Below, piece by piece: positions 34,118 to 43,428 of a stretch of 64,000 bases of DNA (within the stretch, counting starts at the first letter, position 1; the number at the start of each line of letters is the position of its first letter). The notes under the pieces were generated by a model that did not search any database, was not told the origin of the DNA, and worked only from the letters and a program-made list of their open reading frames with translations. Position numbers and translations under genes: made by a program. Origin of the DNA: CAYGZA01 sp964354135 (lineage in GTDB: Bacteria > Planctomycetota > Planctomycetia > Pirellulales > Thermoguttaceae); the NCBI GenBank assembly GCA_964354135.1, contig CAYGZA010000005.1, positions 1 through 64,000 of the forward strand. Reading direction: 5' to 3'.

Positions 34118-35791
34118 ATGCGCAAGAACGCCGTGGAGGCGATGATCGAACTGCTGGCCGCGTGCGGCGTGCGGTACCTGTTCGGCAATCCCGGGACGAC
34201 CGAACTCCCGTTGATGGATGCCCTCGGCCGCCAGTCGCGGGTCGAGTACATCCTCGCCCTCCAGGAAGTCCCGGCGATGGCCATTGCCGACGGGTATGCC
34301 CAAGCGTCCCGCTTGCCCGGCGTGGTCAATCTGCACGTCTGCTGCGGTCTGGGCAACGGGATGGGCATGCTCTACAACGCATACCGCTCCGGTACGCCGC
34401 TCGTGGTAACCGCCGGGCAGCAGGACCAGCGGATGGCGATGGAGGAGCCGATCCTTTGGGGCGACATGGTCGCGGCCGTGCGGCCGTGGACCAAATGGGC
34501 CGCCGAGGTGCGGCGCGCGGAGGACCTGCCCGCGGCCGTCCGCCGGGCGATCCAGACGGCATTGACGCCGCCCACGGGCCCGGTGTTCTTGTCGCTCCCG
34601 CTGGACGTGCAGATGGCGGAGGGAGCATTGGACCTGTCGCCCCCGCAACTGCCCGATCCGCGGATCCGTCCCGCCGCAGAAACGGTGTGCCAGGCAGCCG
34701 CCGTGCTGGCCGAGGCGCAGAGCCCGGGCATTCTCGTCGGAAGCCGGATCTGCGAGGCGGATGCGGTTGCCGAGCTGGTCGCGGTGGCCGAACGGCTGGG
34801 CGCGCCGGTGATCCACGAGGCATCGACGTCCCACGGGCGGTGCAGCTTCCCTTCGGATCATCCCTTGGCTGCGGCGCCGCTGCCGTTCTGGTCGCCCGAG
34901 GTCCGCCAACGGTTGGCGGAGCACGACGTGCTCCTGGTCGCCGGCATGAAGCTCATGCAGCAGTACATCTACCACGAGCCGGCGCGGCCGATCCCGGAGC
35001 ACGTCCGCCTGGTGCAGGTGGACGATGACCCTTGGGAGCTGGGCAAGAACTACCCGCTTGCCGCGGCGGTGTGGGGACATCCGAAGGTCGCCTTGGCGGA
35101 GCTGGCCGCCGCCCTGGACAAGGCCATGACCCCGGCGGCAGCAACGCTGGCGAGGAACCGGGGCGCCGCGCGCGGGGAAGCGCATCGGCTGGAGCGCGAG
35201 GCCCTGCGGCGGGAAGCGGAAAGCCAGCGCGGCAGCCGACCCGTGGCCCCGCTGGAACTCATGGATCGCCTCTCGCGGATCCTGCCGGAGAACGTGGCCG
35301 TGATCGAGGAGTCTCCCACGACGACTGCCTGCTATTTCGAGCGGGTGGGGGCACTGAAGAACACCAGCGGCTACTTCGCCCAGCGGGGCTGGGCCTTGGG
35401 TTGGGGGCTGGGCTGTGCCATCGGCGTGAAGCTGGCCTGGCCCGACCGGCCGGTGCTGGCCATCGTCGGCGACGGCTCGGCGATGTACGGAATCCAGGGC
35501 CTCTGGACGGCGGCCCACTACCGCATCCCGGTCACCTTCGTGATCGCCAACAACACCCAGTACAAGATCCTCAAGGAGTGCGCCGGGGTGCTGAACCTGC
35601 CCGGGGCCCGCCAAGGGCAGTTCCTCGGCATGGACGTGGTCGAGCCGGCGATCGACTACGTGGGCCTGGCCCGATCCCTGGGCGTCGCCGCCCGGCGGAT
35701 TACGGACGCCGAATCGCTGGCCGAAGCCGTGGCGGTCTCACTCCTGGCCGACGCACCGCAACTGATTGAGATTCCCATTCATCCGGGGTAA
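34118..35791 (+). CDS. thiamine-diphosphate-dependent enzyme, benzoylformate decarboxylase-like
   Basis: 557 residues, three-domain ThDP fold. N-domain: FGNPGTTELPLMDAL, catalytic Glu50 in LALQEVPAMAIADGYAQAS, and NLHVCCGLGNGMGMLYNAYR with His73 at the position of the benzoylformate decarboxylase active-site His; AGQQDQRM follows. C-domain: ThDP motif GDGSAMYGIQGLWTAAHYRI...NN near residue 452. Benzoylformate decarboxylase carries Ser in its NPGSNEL motif; here it is Thr. A 2-oxo-acid decarboxylase or carboligase is expected, but acetolactate synthase-like chemistry is not excluded. No FAD-domain signature is clear. Confidence 0.82.
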   Translation: MRKNAVEAMIELLAACGVRYLFGNPGTTELPLMDALGRQSRVEYILALQEVPAMAIADGYAQASRLPGVVNLHVCCGLGNGMGMLYNAYRSGTPLVVTAGQQDQRMAMEEPILWGDMVAAVRPWTKWAAEVRRAEDLPAAVRRAIQTALTPPTGPVFLSLPLDVQMAEGALDLSPPQLPDPRIRPAAETVCQAAAVLAEAQSPGILVGSRICEADAVAELVAVAERLGAPVIHEASTSHGRCSFPSDHPLAAAPLPFWSPEVRQRLAEHDVLLVAGMKLMQQYIYHEPARPIPEHVRLVQVDDDPWELGKNYPLAAAVWGHPKVALAELAAALDKAMTPAAATLARNRGAARGEAHRLEREALRREAESQRGSRPVAPLELMDRLSRILPENVAVIEESPTTTACYFERVGALKNTSGYFAQRGWALGWGLGCAIGVKLAWPDRPVLAIVGDGSAMYGIQGLWTAAHYRIPVTFVIANNTQYKILKECAGVLNLPGARQGQFLGMDVVEPAIDYVGLARSLGVAARRITDAESLAEAVAVSLLADAPQLIEIPIHPG

Positions 35792-35874
35792 GAAACGAAA
35801 GGGGTCGGGAGCAATCTTGTTCGGCTCGATGGTTGCCCAGTGGAAGGAAGCAGGCAAGTTGGGCCCGGTTGCGG

Positions 35875-37299
35875 TCAGCAGGACTGGCGTTGGGGAACGG
35901 CGGCTTCCTGCCAGGCGACCACCGGCACCGCTGCGTTTGCCGGGGAAGGAACCGGGCCGGTCCTCGCACACGGTCGCTCGGTAGGCTCCCGCGCGGCAAG
36001 AACCGTGGCCGGCGCGGCTGTTCCGGCTGCGGATGCGATTCTCTCAAGGAGCGACCAGGCATAAAGGCCCCAGACGACCACGAGCACCACGGCCGTCGAA
36101 AGAAACATCGTGGGATAGCTCGCCCAACCCAGCGACTCGCCAAGATGAAGAACGACGCCCGCCGCCGGGGTCCCGACGAGCTGGCCTACGTCGAAGGCAG
36201 CCAGGGCGAGCGTGATGCCCAGACCGCGGTACCGGATCGGGAAGGTGCTCGTTCCGGCCGCTGCCACCATCGGGTAGAGGATCGCTTGGGCCACCCCGTG
36301 GGCCAGCGCAGGGACGGCCAGATGCCATTCGCGGCCGACCGTGAGGAACAGCAGTTGCGCGACGGCCATGGCCCCGAGCCCGATGAGGATCATCGGGGGC
36401 AGCCCGAGCCGTTCCGGCAGCCGGCGAATAAGGATTCGGGTGCTGAACGCGGTTGCCGCCACCACGGTGAAGAAGAGCCCGATCCGCGGGATCTCCAAAT
36501 TGGCGGCGAAGGTCCGCAGGAAGGTGGAAGGGATGGTCAGGGCGGCCCCGGTTGCCACGCCCACCACCAGGACCATGCCGGGATGGTAGCGGCGGAGGAC
36601 CGAGAAGACAGGCGGCCGTTCCGCCTGTGGCGGGGGCACGACGCCGCGAGTCGACAGCCACGCGAACGGGATGGCGGCCGCGCCCAGAAGGCCGGCGGCC
36701 AGGAACATCCGATCCACGTGCCATCTTTCGACGGGGCCTGACCCAAAAATGGCGTCGCCCAGCAACGTGCCGAACATCATCCCGAGAAAACCCGAGGTCC
36801 CCAACATGCCGATCAGCTCGGCCAGCCGGGCGGCTGCCACCTGACCGCCGATGAACGTGGTCGAAGCCCCGAAGATCCCCGCGGTCGCCGTGCAGAAGCC
36901 GATCCGCAGCAGGTAGATGCCGACGCCGTCGTAGCGGGCGATCGCCAGATGGGAGAAGCAAATCCCCGCAAAGGCCACCAGCGAGCCCAGCCAGATCAGC
37001 CGTGGGCCGTGCCGATCGATCCCCGTCCCGAGGGCCAACCGCATCAGCACGCTGCCGACCATGCCCGCGCCCACGATCCATCCCAAGTGGAATTCGGTGC
37101 CGCCCAGGACCGTGACGAAGTCGGCGTAGCGGAACAATAGCGCGCAGGCCACGGTGACGAGCGTGTTGCTCACGTAGGCCGTCCAGAAGGGAAGGCCATA
37201 GGGCTGCGTACAGCCACCGGGGCTTTCGGCCGGCTCGGCGTGGGATTGCCCGTCGCCGGAGGGCGGGGGCAGGCTGGGAGAAGACGCGCGGCAAATCAT
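35875..37299 (-). CDS. MFS transporter
   Basis: 474 residues, twelve predicted helices between ~38 and ~430, with a cytoplasmic loop at ~220-240. Helix 2-3 loop LGTGIDRHGPRLIWLGS is a motif A variant; PMVAAAGTSTFPIRYRGLGI in the second half resembles the oxalate/formate and nitrate-type MFS group. The last ~45 residues are an Ala/Pro-rich tail. Substrate unknown. It converges with the ThDP-enzyme gene, 83 bases apart, and the tail overlaps low-complexity DNA, so the natural stop may have been earlier. Confidence 0.8.
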   Translation of the reverse strand: MICRASSPSLPPPSGDGQSHAEPAESPGGCTQPYGLPFWTAYVSNTLVTVACALLFRYADFVTVLGGTEFHLGWIVGAGMVGSVLMRLALGTGIDRHGPRLIWLGSLVAFAGICFSHLAIARYDGVGIYLLRIGFCTATAGIFGASTTFIGGQVAAARLAELIGMLGTSGFLGMMFGTLLGDAIFGSGPVERWHVDRMFLAAGLLGAAAIPFAWLSTRGVVPPPQAERPPVFSVLRRYHPGMVLVVGVATGAALTIPSTFLRTFAANLEIPRIGLFFTVVAATAFSTRILIRRLPERLGLPPMILIGLGAMAVAQLLFLTVGREWHLAVPALAHGVAQAILYPMVAAAGTSTFPIRYRGLGITLALAAFDVGQLVGTPAAGVVLHLGESLGWASYPTMFLSTAVVLVVVWGLYAWSLLERIASAAGTAAPATVLAAREPTERPCARTGPVPSPANAAVPVVAWQEAAVPQRQSC

Positions 37300-37531
37300 G
37301 GAGGTCGGATCACTCTCGGCAGAAGCAAGTGGCGTATTCTAGTCGGCGCGGGCGGTCGTGTCACGGGCAATAATCGAGTAGACACGTGCTTGCCGCCGGT
37401 GGTTCGTCCGGCCGCTCCGTTCTGCTAGAATCGTGGCGACGTGAAGCCAACGACGCCCGTGACCGCCGCGAGCCGCGGAATCGTCGCGTCCGGGGCGGAA
37501 ACGGGGCCCCTCGGCCGGGAGACCGGGAATC

Positions 37532-38272
37532 ATGGGTGAGGCCGACAAGACGCTCGTCGCCATCGCCACGTACAACGAGATCGAGAATCTCCCCCAATTG
37601 GTGGAGGAGATCTCGCGACACCTGCCGGACGCCGATCTCTTGATCGTCGACGATAATTCCCCGGACGGGACGGGCCAGTGGTGCGACCGGAAGGCGGCGG
37701 CGGATGCCCGGGTTCACTGCCTCCATCGGGAGGGGAAACTGGGGCTGGGGACCGCAACGATCGCCGCGATGGAGTATGCCATCCGGCGGGGGTATCGGTA
37801 CATGGCGAACATGGACGCCGACTTGAGCCACCCGCCCAACCGCCTGCCCGCTCTGGTGGCCGGCATGGACCCAAGGGATGGGGCCGGCGTGGACGTGATG
37901 ATCGGCTCTCGCTATGTCTTTGGGGGCAGTATCCAAGGCTGGACGCTCGGGCGGCACCTGATGAGCCGCGCCGTGAACTTCTACGCCCGGTGGCTCCTGG
38001 GCTTATCTCCCAAGGACTGTAGCGGGGCCTTCCGGTGCTATCGGACCGCCCTGCTGGCGAAGCTCGATTTCTCGGCCATCCGGTCGCGGGGCTACTCGTT
38101 CCAGGAGGAGGTCCTTTCGCGTTTGAAACGCCTGGGGGCGCGATTCGGAGAGGTCCCAATCGTCTTCGTCAACCGCCGGCGGGGGAAATCCAAGATCGAT
38201 CTCTGCGAGGCATTCGGCGCGGCCTGGATCATCCTCGTCTTGGCGGTCGGCCGCCTCTGGCGCCGTCGTTGA
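37532..38272 (+). CDS. polyprenyl-phosphate mannosyltransferase-like GT2 (DPM1 type)
   Basis: 246 residues. IATYNEIENLPQLVEEI, VVDDNSPDGT-type block (LIVDDNSPDGTGQW), HREGKLGLGTA, the metal motif MDADLSHPP, IGSRYVFGG, and the C-terminal YSFQEEVLSRLKRLGARFGEVPI signature with FVNRRRGKSKI: all match dolichol/polyprenyl-phosphate mannose synthase. It transfers a sugar from GDP-mannose (or similar) to a lipid phosphate at the inner membrane face. No C-terminal GtrA membrane domain; one hydrophobic stretch ends the protein. Ends before a strong hairpin. Confidence 0.9.
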   Translation: MGEADKTLVAIATYNEIENLPQLVEEISRHLPDADLLIVDDNSPDGTGQWCDRKAAADARVHCLHREGKLGLGTATIAAMEYAIRRGYRYMANMDADLSHPPNRLPALVAGMDPRDGAGVDVMIGSRYVFGGSIQGWTLGRHLMSRAVNFYARWLLGLSPKDCSGAFRCYRTALLAKLDFSAIRSRGYSFQEEVLSRLKRLGARFGEVPIVFVNRRRGKSKIDLCEAFGAAWIILVLAVGRLWRRR

Positions 38273-38291
38273 GCCGGGACCATGGCGGAGC

Positions 38292-38338
38292 GGGGTCGGG
38301 AGTCGTTTTCCATGAAATGAAAAACGACTCCCGACCCC
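38292..38338. terminator. bidirectional hairpin terminator / dispersed palindrome
   Basis: Perfect 18-bp arms (GGGGTCGGGAGTCGTTTT and its inverse) with an 11-base loop, between convergent genes. T-runs at the arm ends act on both strands. GGGGTCGGGAG also occurs near 35801, after the ThDP-enzyme stop, pointing to a dispersed family. Confidence 0.65.
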
Positions 38339-38344
38339 TTCGCT

Positions 38345-39415
38345 TCATTCGCCGCGAAAGCCGGGATCGGCCCCGAGCAGCCTTTGGGCTACAGCGGCAA
38401 TCGCGTCACGCCGGCCGCGGAAGGCCCAGACCTGGGAAACGTCCTCGCTGCGGCCGGGATCCGGCGGGCTGCCCAGCGCCGGGGCGTGGTATTCCAGCTC
38501 GAAGAAACTGCCGAACTCCGGCTCATCGACCCGGCATACCTGAAGGGCATAGCCGAGGTCGTCCGGGTCGGATTTCCGCACGTCTAGGTACTGGCCCGAG
38601 GGATTGACGAAGAAGCTGCGGATCACGAGGCTCCAACGGTCCCCCTGGGGATACACGTATCCGGCGCGGCCGCAAACCGCGGTGGCGCGAAGGGCGACCT
38701 TGTGCGAAGCGCGAAACCCAACCCGCAGTCGCAGCAGGCGGTCCTCGATCGTGAAGAACTCCCGCGGGATGTCGCCGAAGTAATGCTGAGGCTCGGCCCG
38801 CGCGTAGGTCGGCACCAGCAGCTCGCCGCCGGGAGGAAGCTGGATCAGGTTCCAAATGCCCACCTCCGCCGCGGCGCCGGCGCTGCGGCCGACCAGCTCC
38901 AGCGTCGTCCGCTGCGTATAGCCGGCGTAGTCCACCGACCCGAGAATCTCGCCCATGCCCCGCTCGCAACGGAGCGGATTGGGGGCCGGGCCGAGCCACT
39001 TGGCCAGGCGCAGGTCCACGTCGCGGTCGGGCCGGGCCAAATGGAGCGTCATCCGCTTCGAGAGCGTGGTCCCGCCCGCAGCCCGCTCGACGGCATAGTC
39101 GCTCATGTCGAGCTGCCGCGGCTGGACGTAGCGGTCCAGTCCGGCGTCGGGATGGAAGGTGTCCAGCTCCGGGGCCAGCCAGGTGCGGTCGCCGCCGGTG
39201 TTGTGCCAGCCGGCGGAGGCGAAGAGGGCCCGGGCGGCATCGACGTTCTCCAGCGCCGGGTTGCTCCAGTAGAAGTTCTCGTCGTCCCGCGGCGCAAAGA
39301 GGCCGAGGACCCGGGCGCCGTAGGGGAGCAGGAGCAAGCGGGAGCCATCGGGCGTGTCGAAAAGCGCCGTCGATTTGCCGGCTTGGCCGAGCGTCTGGAC
39401 TCGTTGATCGAGCAT
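38345..39415 (-). CDS. mutarotase-like protein (possibly DUF6786)
   Basis: 356 residues from ATG 39415, which is four bases after the RhaT stop; an in-frame ATG at 39436 would overlap rhaT by 17 bases. No signal peptide. Beta-rich, with LLLLPYGARVLGLFAPRDDE and NFYWSNPAL near the start, features of the galactose-mutarotase-like sandwich; I suspect the DUF6786 family. No catalytic His/Glu pair of aldose epimerases is obvious. Coupling to a RhaT-like symporter suggests a role with a 6-deoxy or other sugar. Confidence 0.6.
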   Translation of the reverse strand: MLDQRVQTLGQAGKSTALFDTPDGSRLLLLPYGARVLGLFAPRDDENFYWSNPALENVDAARALFASAGWHNTGGDRTWLAPELDTFHPDAGLDRYVQPRQLDMSDYAVERAAGGTTLSKRMTLHLARPDRDVDLRLAKWLGPAPNPLRCERGMGEILGSVDYAGYTQRTTLELVGRSAGAAAEVGIWNLIQLPPGGELLVPTYARAEPQHYFGDIPREFFTIEDRLLRLRVGFRASHKVALRATAVCGRAGYVYPQGDRWSLVIRSFFVNPSGQYLDVRKSDPDDLGYALQVCRVDEPEFGSFFELEYHAPALGSPPDPGRSEDVSQVWAFRGRRDAIAAVAQRLLGADPGFRGE

Positions 39416-39419
39416 GGGT

Positions 39420-40457
39420 TTAGAGCGTTTTGGCATAGGTCATAAGGATCGCCCCGACGATCAAGATCGCGATGGCGACGCAGATGTGCGTCCGCGGCTT
39501 GCGGCCGACGCCCCGCCACTCGCCGGCCAGGAACCCGACCGCGACCCCGCCGATGATCTGCATCGGCAACTGGATCCCGGGGGCCTGGGAATCGCCGAAC
39601 TCGCCCATCTGCACCCGGCCGTAGCCGAACAGGGCGAAGGCGAGCATCAACTGACCGCCGAAACAGACGCTCAAGAGGCCCTCGCGCCAATGCCGGCCGA
39701 TCGCGCCCCAGGACCGGTTCCGGGTCATCAGGACGGCCGGGTAGAACACGTTGACCAAGGCCCCGCCCAAGAGCCCGGCCGCCCAAAAGGCCATCTCGCT
39801 GGGAATGGGCGACACGCCGCGGGCCTGCATCGTTTTGACGATCGGATCGTGGCCGAAGGCGTTGGCCAACTGCATCCCTGCCGAGAGAATCCCGGCCACA
39901 ACGGCCAGGACGAGCCCGCCCAGGAAACCGCCGGAGGCCCAGGGAGGCGGCTCATCGCGGCTCTTGATCGCCCGCTCGCGGCCGAACCCCGCCAGCGCGG
40001 AGAAGACCACGCCCACCAGGATCACGACCACGCTCAAGAGGATCATGCCGCCGGCCCGAGAATGCAGGGCCGGCGCCTTCTGGAACAGCCCGGGGAGGAC
40101 CATCGGCACGATAACCGATACGATCAGCCCTAGGCCCGTGAGCAAGGAGCCGGTGAGCGTGAACCCGATCCGCAGCGTGCAGATCCCGGACAGTACGTTG
40201 GCCAGTCCCCAGGCGACGGCCAGGAGATTCGAGCCCAAGAGCGGCCACCAGCCGACTTCGGCATAAGCGGCAAACGGGGCGCGAATCGCCAGAAGCACAA
40301 TCGCCCACGGGATGATGACCAGTCCCAGCAGCATGGCGAGGAACCAGAACTGCTCGAACCGGAAGCCGCGCATCAGGCGCATCGGCCAGCCGCAGCTTCC
40401 CGTGCCCAGCCCGGCGACCGCGACCAGGAGAAACCCGAGGAGCGTCGTACTGTCCAT
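39420..40457 (-). CDS. RhaT-like sugar:proton symporter
   Basis: 345 residues, ten predicted helices (DMT-like fold). LLGFLLVAVAGLGTGSCGWP and MRLMRGFRFEQFWFL at the N-terminus and GGFLGGLVLAVVAGILSAGM, NAFGHDPI in the middle match the L-rhamnose/proton symporter RhaT family, which imports sugar across the inner membrane. No rhaABD genes are in the window, so rhamnose is not assured. ATG 40457 has GGAGG six bases upstream. Downstream mutarotase-like gene overlaps or abuts it. Confidence 0.85.
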   Translation of the reverse strand: MDSTTLLGFLLVAVAGLGTGSCGWPMRLMRGFRFEQFWFLAMLLGLVIIPWAIVLLAIRAPFAAYAEVGWWPLLGSNLLAVAWGLANVLSGICTLRIGFTLTGSLLTGLGLIVSVIVPMVLPGLFQKAPALHSRAGGMILLSVVVILVGVVFSALAGFGRERAIKSRDEPPPWASGGFLGGLVLAVVAGILSAGMQLANAFGHDPIVKTMQARGVSPIPSEMAFWAAGLLGGALVNVFYPAVLMTRNRSWGAIGRHWREGLLSVCFGGQLMLAFALFGYGRVQMGEFGDSQAPGIQLPMQIIGGVAVGFLAGEWRGVGRKPRTHICVAIAILIVGAILMTYAKTL

Positions 40458-40496
40458 GACCGGCCTCCGTCGCTTTCGGGATAGACTTGCCGCCGC

Positions 40497-40964
40497 TCAT
40501 GTCTCGGCGATCTCAAAGATCGCTTCGATCTCCACCGCCGCGCCCAAGGGTAGGCTTGCGGCACCGAACGCGCAGCGGGCCCCCACGCCGGCCTGCGGCC
40601 CGAAGACCTCGGCCAGAAGCTCGCTGCACCCATTGATCACGGCCGGCTGGTGCTGGAACTCCGGCGTGCCCTGGACCATGCCCACGACCTTGATGACCCG
40701 GCGGATCCGGTCCAAAGACCCCAATTCGGCGCGGAGCGTCGCGAGGATCGCCATTCCGGCCCGCCGGGCGGCGGCATAGCCGTCGTTTTCGTCCAGGTCT
40801 TCGCCGAGACGCCCGGTCTGGATCGTGCCGTCGGCCAGCGCGGGCAGGTGGCCCGAGGTGAAGGCCAGGCTGCCGACGATCACCAGAGGCTTGTAGAGCC
40901 CCTTGGGTTTGGAGGGCGGCGGATGTTCCGCCGCAAGCTGCGACCACTTGGCTTCGGCGCTCAT
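40497..40964 (-). CDS. RidA-family protein
   Basis: 155 residues, YjgF/YER057c/UK114 fold. LVIVGSLAFTSGHLPALADG, then ILATLRAELGSLDRIRRVIKV, and GARCAFGAASLPLGAAVEIE, where the Arg (in GARCAFG) corresponds to the substrate-binding Arg of RidA-like imine deaminases. It hydrolyses reactive enamine/imine intermediates from PLP enzymes. ATG 40964. It follows hisG by nine bases and precedes rhaT by 39, so it is co-transcribed with the histidine genes. Confidence 0.88.
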   Translation of the reverse strand: MSAEAKWSQLAAEHPPPSKPKGLYKPLVIVGSLAFTSGHLPALADGTIQTGRLGEDLDENDGYAAARRAGMAILATLRAELGSLDRIRRVIKVVGMVQGTPEFQHQPAVINGCSELLAEVFGPQAGVGARCAFGAASLPLGAAVEIEAIFEIAET

Positions 40965-40973
40965 GGCCGGTCC

Positions 40974-41849
40974 TCACTCGATGATCTTGTTGAGCGGGTA
41001 TTCAACGATTCCGCAGGCCCCGGCGGCCTTCAGCCGCGGGATGAGATGGCGGACGATCGTCTCGTCGAGGATCGTGTTTACGGCGACAAAGAGAGGGTCG
41101 TTCAGGTCGGAGACGGTCGGGCTCTGAAGTGCGGGAAGGACGGCAAGCACCTTGAATAGGTCATTCTTATTGACGTTCATCATCAGCCCCACCTTGCCCT
41201 CGGCGGCCATCGCCCCGCGGAGCATGAGCACGATGTCGTCGATCTTCTGCCGCTTCCAGGGATCGGCATAGGCTTGGCGGTTGGCAATGAAGCGGGTCGT
41301 GCTCTTGAGGACCTCGCCGACGATCCGCAGGTTGTTGGCCCGCAGGGAACTCCCCGTCTCGGTCACCTCGACGATGGCGTCGGCCAGCTTGGGAGGCTTC
41401 ACCTCGGTGGCCCCCCAACTGAACTCCACCTTGGCGGTCACCCCATGCTCCCGGAGGTATCGTGTGGTCAGGCCGACGGCCTCGGTGGCGATCCGCTTCC
41501 CTTCCAGGTCCTTGACGGAGCGGACCGGGGAATCCTCGGGCACGCAAAGGACCCAGCGGACTGGGCGGCGGCTGACCTTGGAGAAGATCAGCTCGGCCAC
41601 CTCGTACACGTCGGCCCCCGTTTCCATGATCCAGTCGTAGCCGGTCAGGCCGGCGTCCAAGGCGCCGTCCTCGACGTACCGGGCCATCTCCTGGGCGCGG
41701 ATGAGCACGCAGTCGATCTCCTCGTCGTCAATCGAGGGATAATAGCTCCGCGAGCCGTAGGAGATCTTGTACCCGGCACGGCGGAACAGCTCGGCGGTCG
41801 CCTCCTGAAGGCTTCCCGCGGGGATACCCAGTTTGAGTATATTGGACAT
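40974..41849 (-). CDS. hisG: ATP phosphoribosyltransferase, long form
   Basis: 291 residues, the HisZ-independent long HisG. LGIPAGSLQEATAELFRRAG (N-domain), DAGLTGYDWIMETGADVYEV, ETGSSLRANNLRIVGEV (PRPP loop E-T-G-x-x-L-x-x-N), and the C-terminal regulatory ACT-like domain (LPALQSPTVSDLNDP...). Catalyses the first step of histidine synthesis, joining ATP and PRPP, with histidine feedback expected through the C-domain. ATG 41849. Downstream of hisI by 86 bases. Confidence 0.95.
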   Translation of the reverse strand: MSNILKLGIPAGSLQEATAELFRRAGYKISYGSRSYYPSIDDEEIDCVLIRAQEMARYVEDGALDAGLTGYDWIMETGADVYEVAELIFSKVSRRPVRWVLCVPEDSPVRSVKDLEGKRIATEAVGLTTRYLREHGVTAKVEFSWGATEVKPPKLADAIVEVTETGSSLRANNLRIVGEVLKSTTRFIANRQAYADPWKRQKIDDIVLMLRGAMAAEGKVGLMMNVNKNDLFKVLAVLPALQSPTVSDLNDPLFVAVNTILDETIVRHLIPRLKAAGACGIVEYPLNKIIE

Positions 41850-41902
41850 GATGCTCGCTCAAATCGTGGCTCGCCGAACAAACCCGGCCGCTACGCTTCT
41901 CC

Positions 41903-41944
41903 ACTGCTTGCTGCCTACTGCCAACCGCCTACCGCCTACTGCCC
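41903..41944. repeat. heptamer array (ACTGCCx/ACCGCCT) between hisI and hisG
   Basis: Six 7-base units: ACTGCTT GCTGCCT ACTGCCA ACCGCCT ACCGCCT ACTGCCC. The hisI stop codon (41936-41938) is inside the array. Confidence 0.75.
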
Positions 41945-42343
41945 GCTCCCGTACACCTCGTTCGGATCGAACACCCGGCCGCCGACGCTCTGGAGCCCCT
42001 CGGGCGTCACCCGGCGATAGAAGCAGCTCCTGTACCCGGTGTGGCAGGCGGCGCCGCCGACCTGGTGGACCTGGAGCAGGATCGTGTCGCCGTCGCAGTC
42101 GACGAAGACGGCCCGGACCTCCTGGACGTTGCCGCTCTGTTCGCCTTTGCGCCACAGTTTCTTCCGGCTGCGGCTGAAATAAACCGCCCGGCCGGTGGCC
42201 AGCGTTTCGGCGTAGCTCTCGGGGCTCATGTAGGCCATCATCAGGACCTCGCCGGTGTCGGCGTCCTGGGCGATCGCGGGGAGCAGCCCGGCCCCTTTGG
42301 CAAAATCCGGGCCAGAGGCATTCGGAGCGGAGTCTTCAGACAT
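41936..42343 (-). CDS. hisI: phosphoribosyl-AMP cyclohydrolase
   Basis: 135 residues from ATG 42343. LMMAYMSPESYAETLATGRAVYFSRSRKKLWRKGEQSGNV (split here: MAYMS, YFSRSRKKLWRKGE, SGN) then DCDGDTILLQV with the metal-binding Asp set, and GGAACHTGYRSCFYR with the zinc Cys. It opens the ring of PR-AMP in step three of histidine synthesis. It is a stand-alone HisI with no HisE domain. First gene of the hisI-hisG-ridA-rhaT-mutarotase run. The end lies in heptamer DNA. Confidence 0.93.
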   Translation of the reverse strand: MSEDSAPNASGPDFAKGAGLLPAIAQDADTGEVLMMAYMSPESYAETLATGRAVYFSRSRKKLWRKGEQSGNVQEVRAVFVDCDGDTILLQVHQVGGAACHTGYRSCFYRRVTPEGLQSVGGRVFDPNEVYGSGQ

Positions 42344-42708
42344 TGCAGGGTGCGGCACGGGCCGGTCAGGGACTTGGAATGCACGCCGAAAGCACGCCGC
42401 CGGCGGCGTGCCCCGGGAGTTGCCATAGAACTAGGATACCCGGCGACGGCCCGAGCATCCAGACCCCCTCCAAATGGGGTTCCGCGATCGCAGGCCACGA
42501 TGGCCGGCACGCCGGCCTGTCCCGTGCCGGCAGGCCGCCCGAGGCAGCCCCGCAAGGAACCCTCCGCGCAAGCCGGCAGGACCAGTCAAGGCGGCAAGAG
42601 CGGTACAGAAGTCCCGTCGGCGCTGCGTCTTCAGTCGGCCGCGGCGCAAGTCCGACATTGTATACGAGCGCGCCAGCGCTCATGCCGCGCCGTGAAAGGA
42701 GCCTCCCT
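42344..42708. other. divergent hisI / GT2 spacer, no gene
   Basis: 365 bases. I see no gene or known RNA. A GC-rich hairpin region lies around 42510-42545 (GCCGGCACGCCGGC, then CGTGCCGGCAGGCC). Confidence 0.4.
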
Positions 42709-43428
42709 TTGGAACGTTCGCTCAGTGCCCTGCTTCCGGTCCGCAATGTGGAATCGACGTTGGAAGGGAGCGTGTTGGAGCTGCTGGAGGTCCTGCCGGA
42801 GCTGACGAGCCGTTTGGACCTGGTCATCGTGGACGACTGCTCCTGCGACGCCACGATTGAGGTTGCCGACGAGCTTCTTGGGCGATATCCCCAGTTGTCC
42901 GTGGTGCGCCATGCCAGTCCCAAGGGCCGCGCGGCCGCGATCGCCGGCGGCTTGCGGCGTTGTCGTGGGGAGATAATCCTCCTGGCGGACGAGGACTGTG
43001 AGTTGACTCTGGGGGAAATCCGCAAGATGTGGGACGCCCTGGAGCGGCACGAGCTGGTTCTTGGGCGTCCGGCAGCGGCCCGCCGGCTTGCGTGGCCCCC
43101 GTGGAAGACATCCGAGCCGTGCGGACAAGGCGGATTCCAGATGGGCTATCGTCGGGCCTTCGTCTCGCTGGCCCCGGCCATGACCGACCAGGCGACCCTC
43201 TTGGCCCATCTCCAGCGGTGCGGATGCCAATGGCACGAAGTGGAGCTCGGCGGGCGGCTTCCACGGGTCGGGCCTCACTGCGTGGCCGCGACGGCAAGGA
43301 ACCTGTTCGCACCGCACGGCCAGCGGACCCAGCGGTCGCAACGCGCCGATGCGCCGCAGCCGACCACCAGCAGGCCGAAGCCGCCGAACTACCTGACCCG
43401 GCTCCGGGACTTCGCCCTGGGCGAATAA
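42709..43428 (+). CDS. glycosyltransferase family 2
   Basis: 239 residues. ALLPVRNVESTLEGSVLELL, LVIVDDCSCDATIEVADELL (nucleotide-sugar Asp), GRAAAIAGGLRRCRGEIILL and ADEDCEL (metal motif equivalent), then a short C-terminal half with no membrane helix and a disordered basic tail. I chose TTG 42709 because AAAGGAG lies seven bases before it; ATG 42682 in the same frame lacks a binding site. The second half is shorter than in typical GT2 enzymes, so activity is uncertain. Confidence 0.75.
   Translation: MERSLSALLPVRNVESTLEGSVLELLEVLPELTSRLDLVIVDDCSCDATIEVADELLGRYPQLSVVRHASPKGRAAAIAGGLRRCRGEIILLADEDCELTLGEIRKMWDALERHELVLGRPAAARRLAWPPWKTSEPCGQGGFQMGYRRAFVSLAPAMTDQATLLAHLQRCGCQWHEVELGGRLPRVGPHCVAATARNLFAPHGQRTQRSQRADAPQPTTSRPKPPNYLTRLRDFALGE

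Noticed and set aside
34118..35791. Acetolactate synthase (ilvB) for the ThDP enzyme
   Set aside because: The NLHVCCG and ALQEVPAMAIADGYAQAS blocks match benzoylformate decarboxylase better, and no ilvN or ilvC is nearby; kept as benzoylformate decarboxylase-like.
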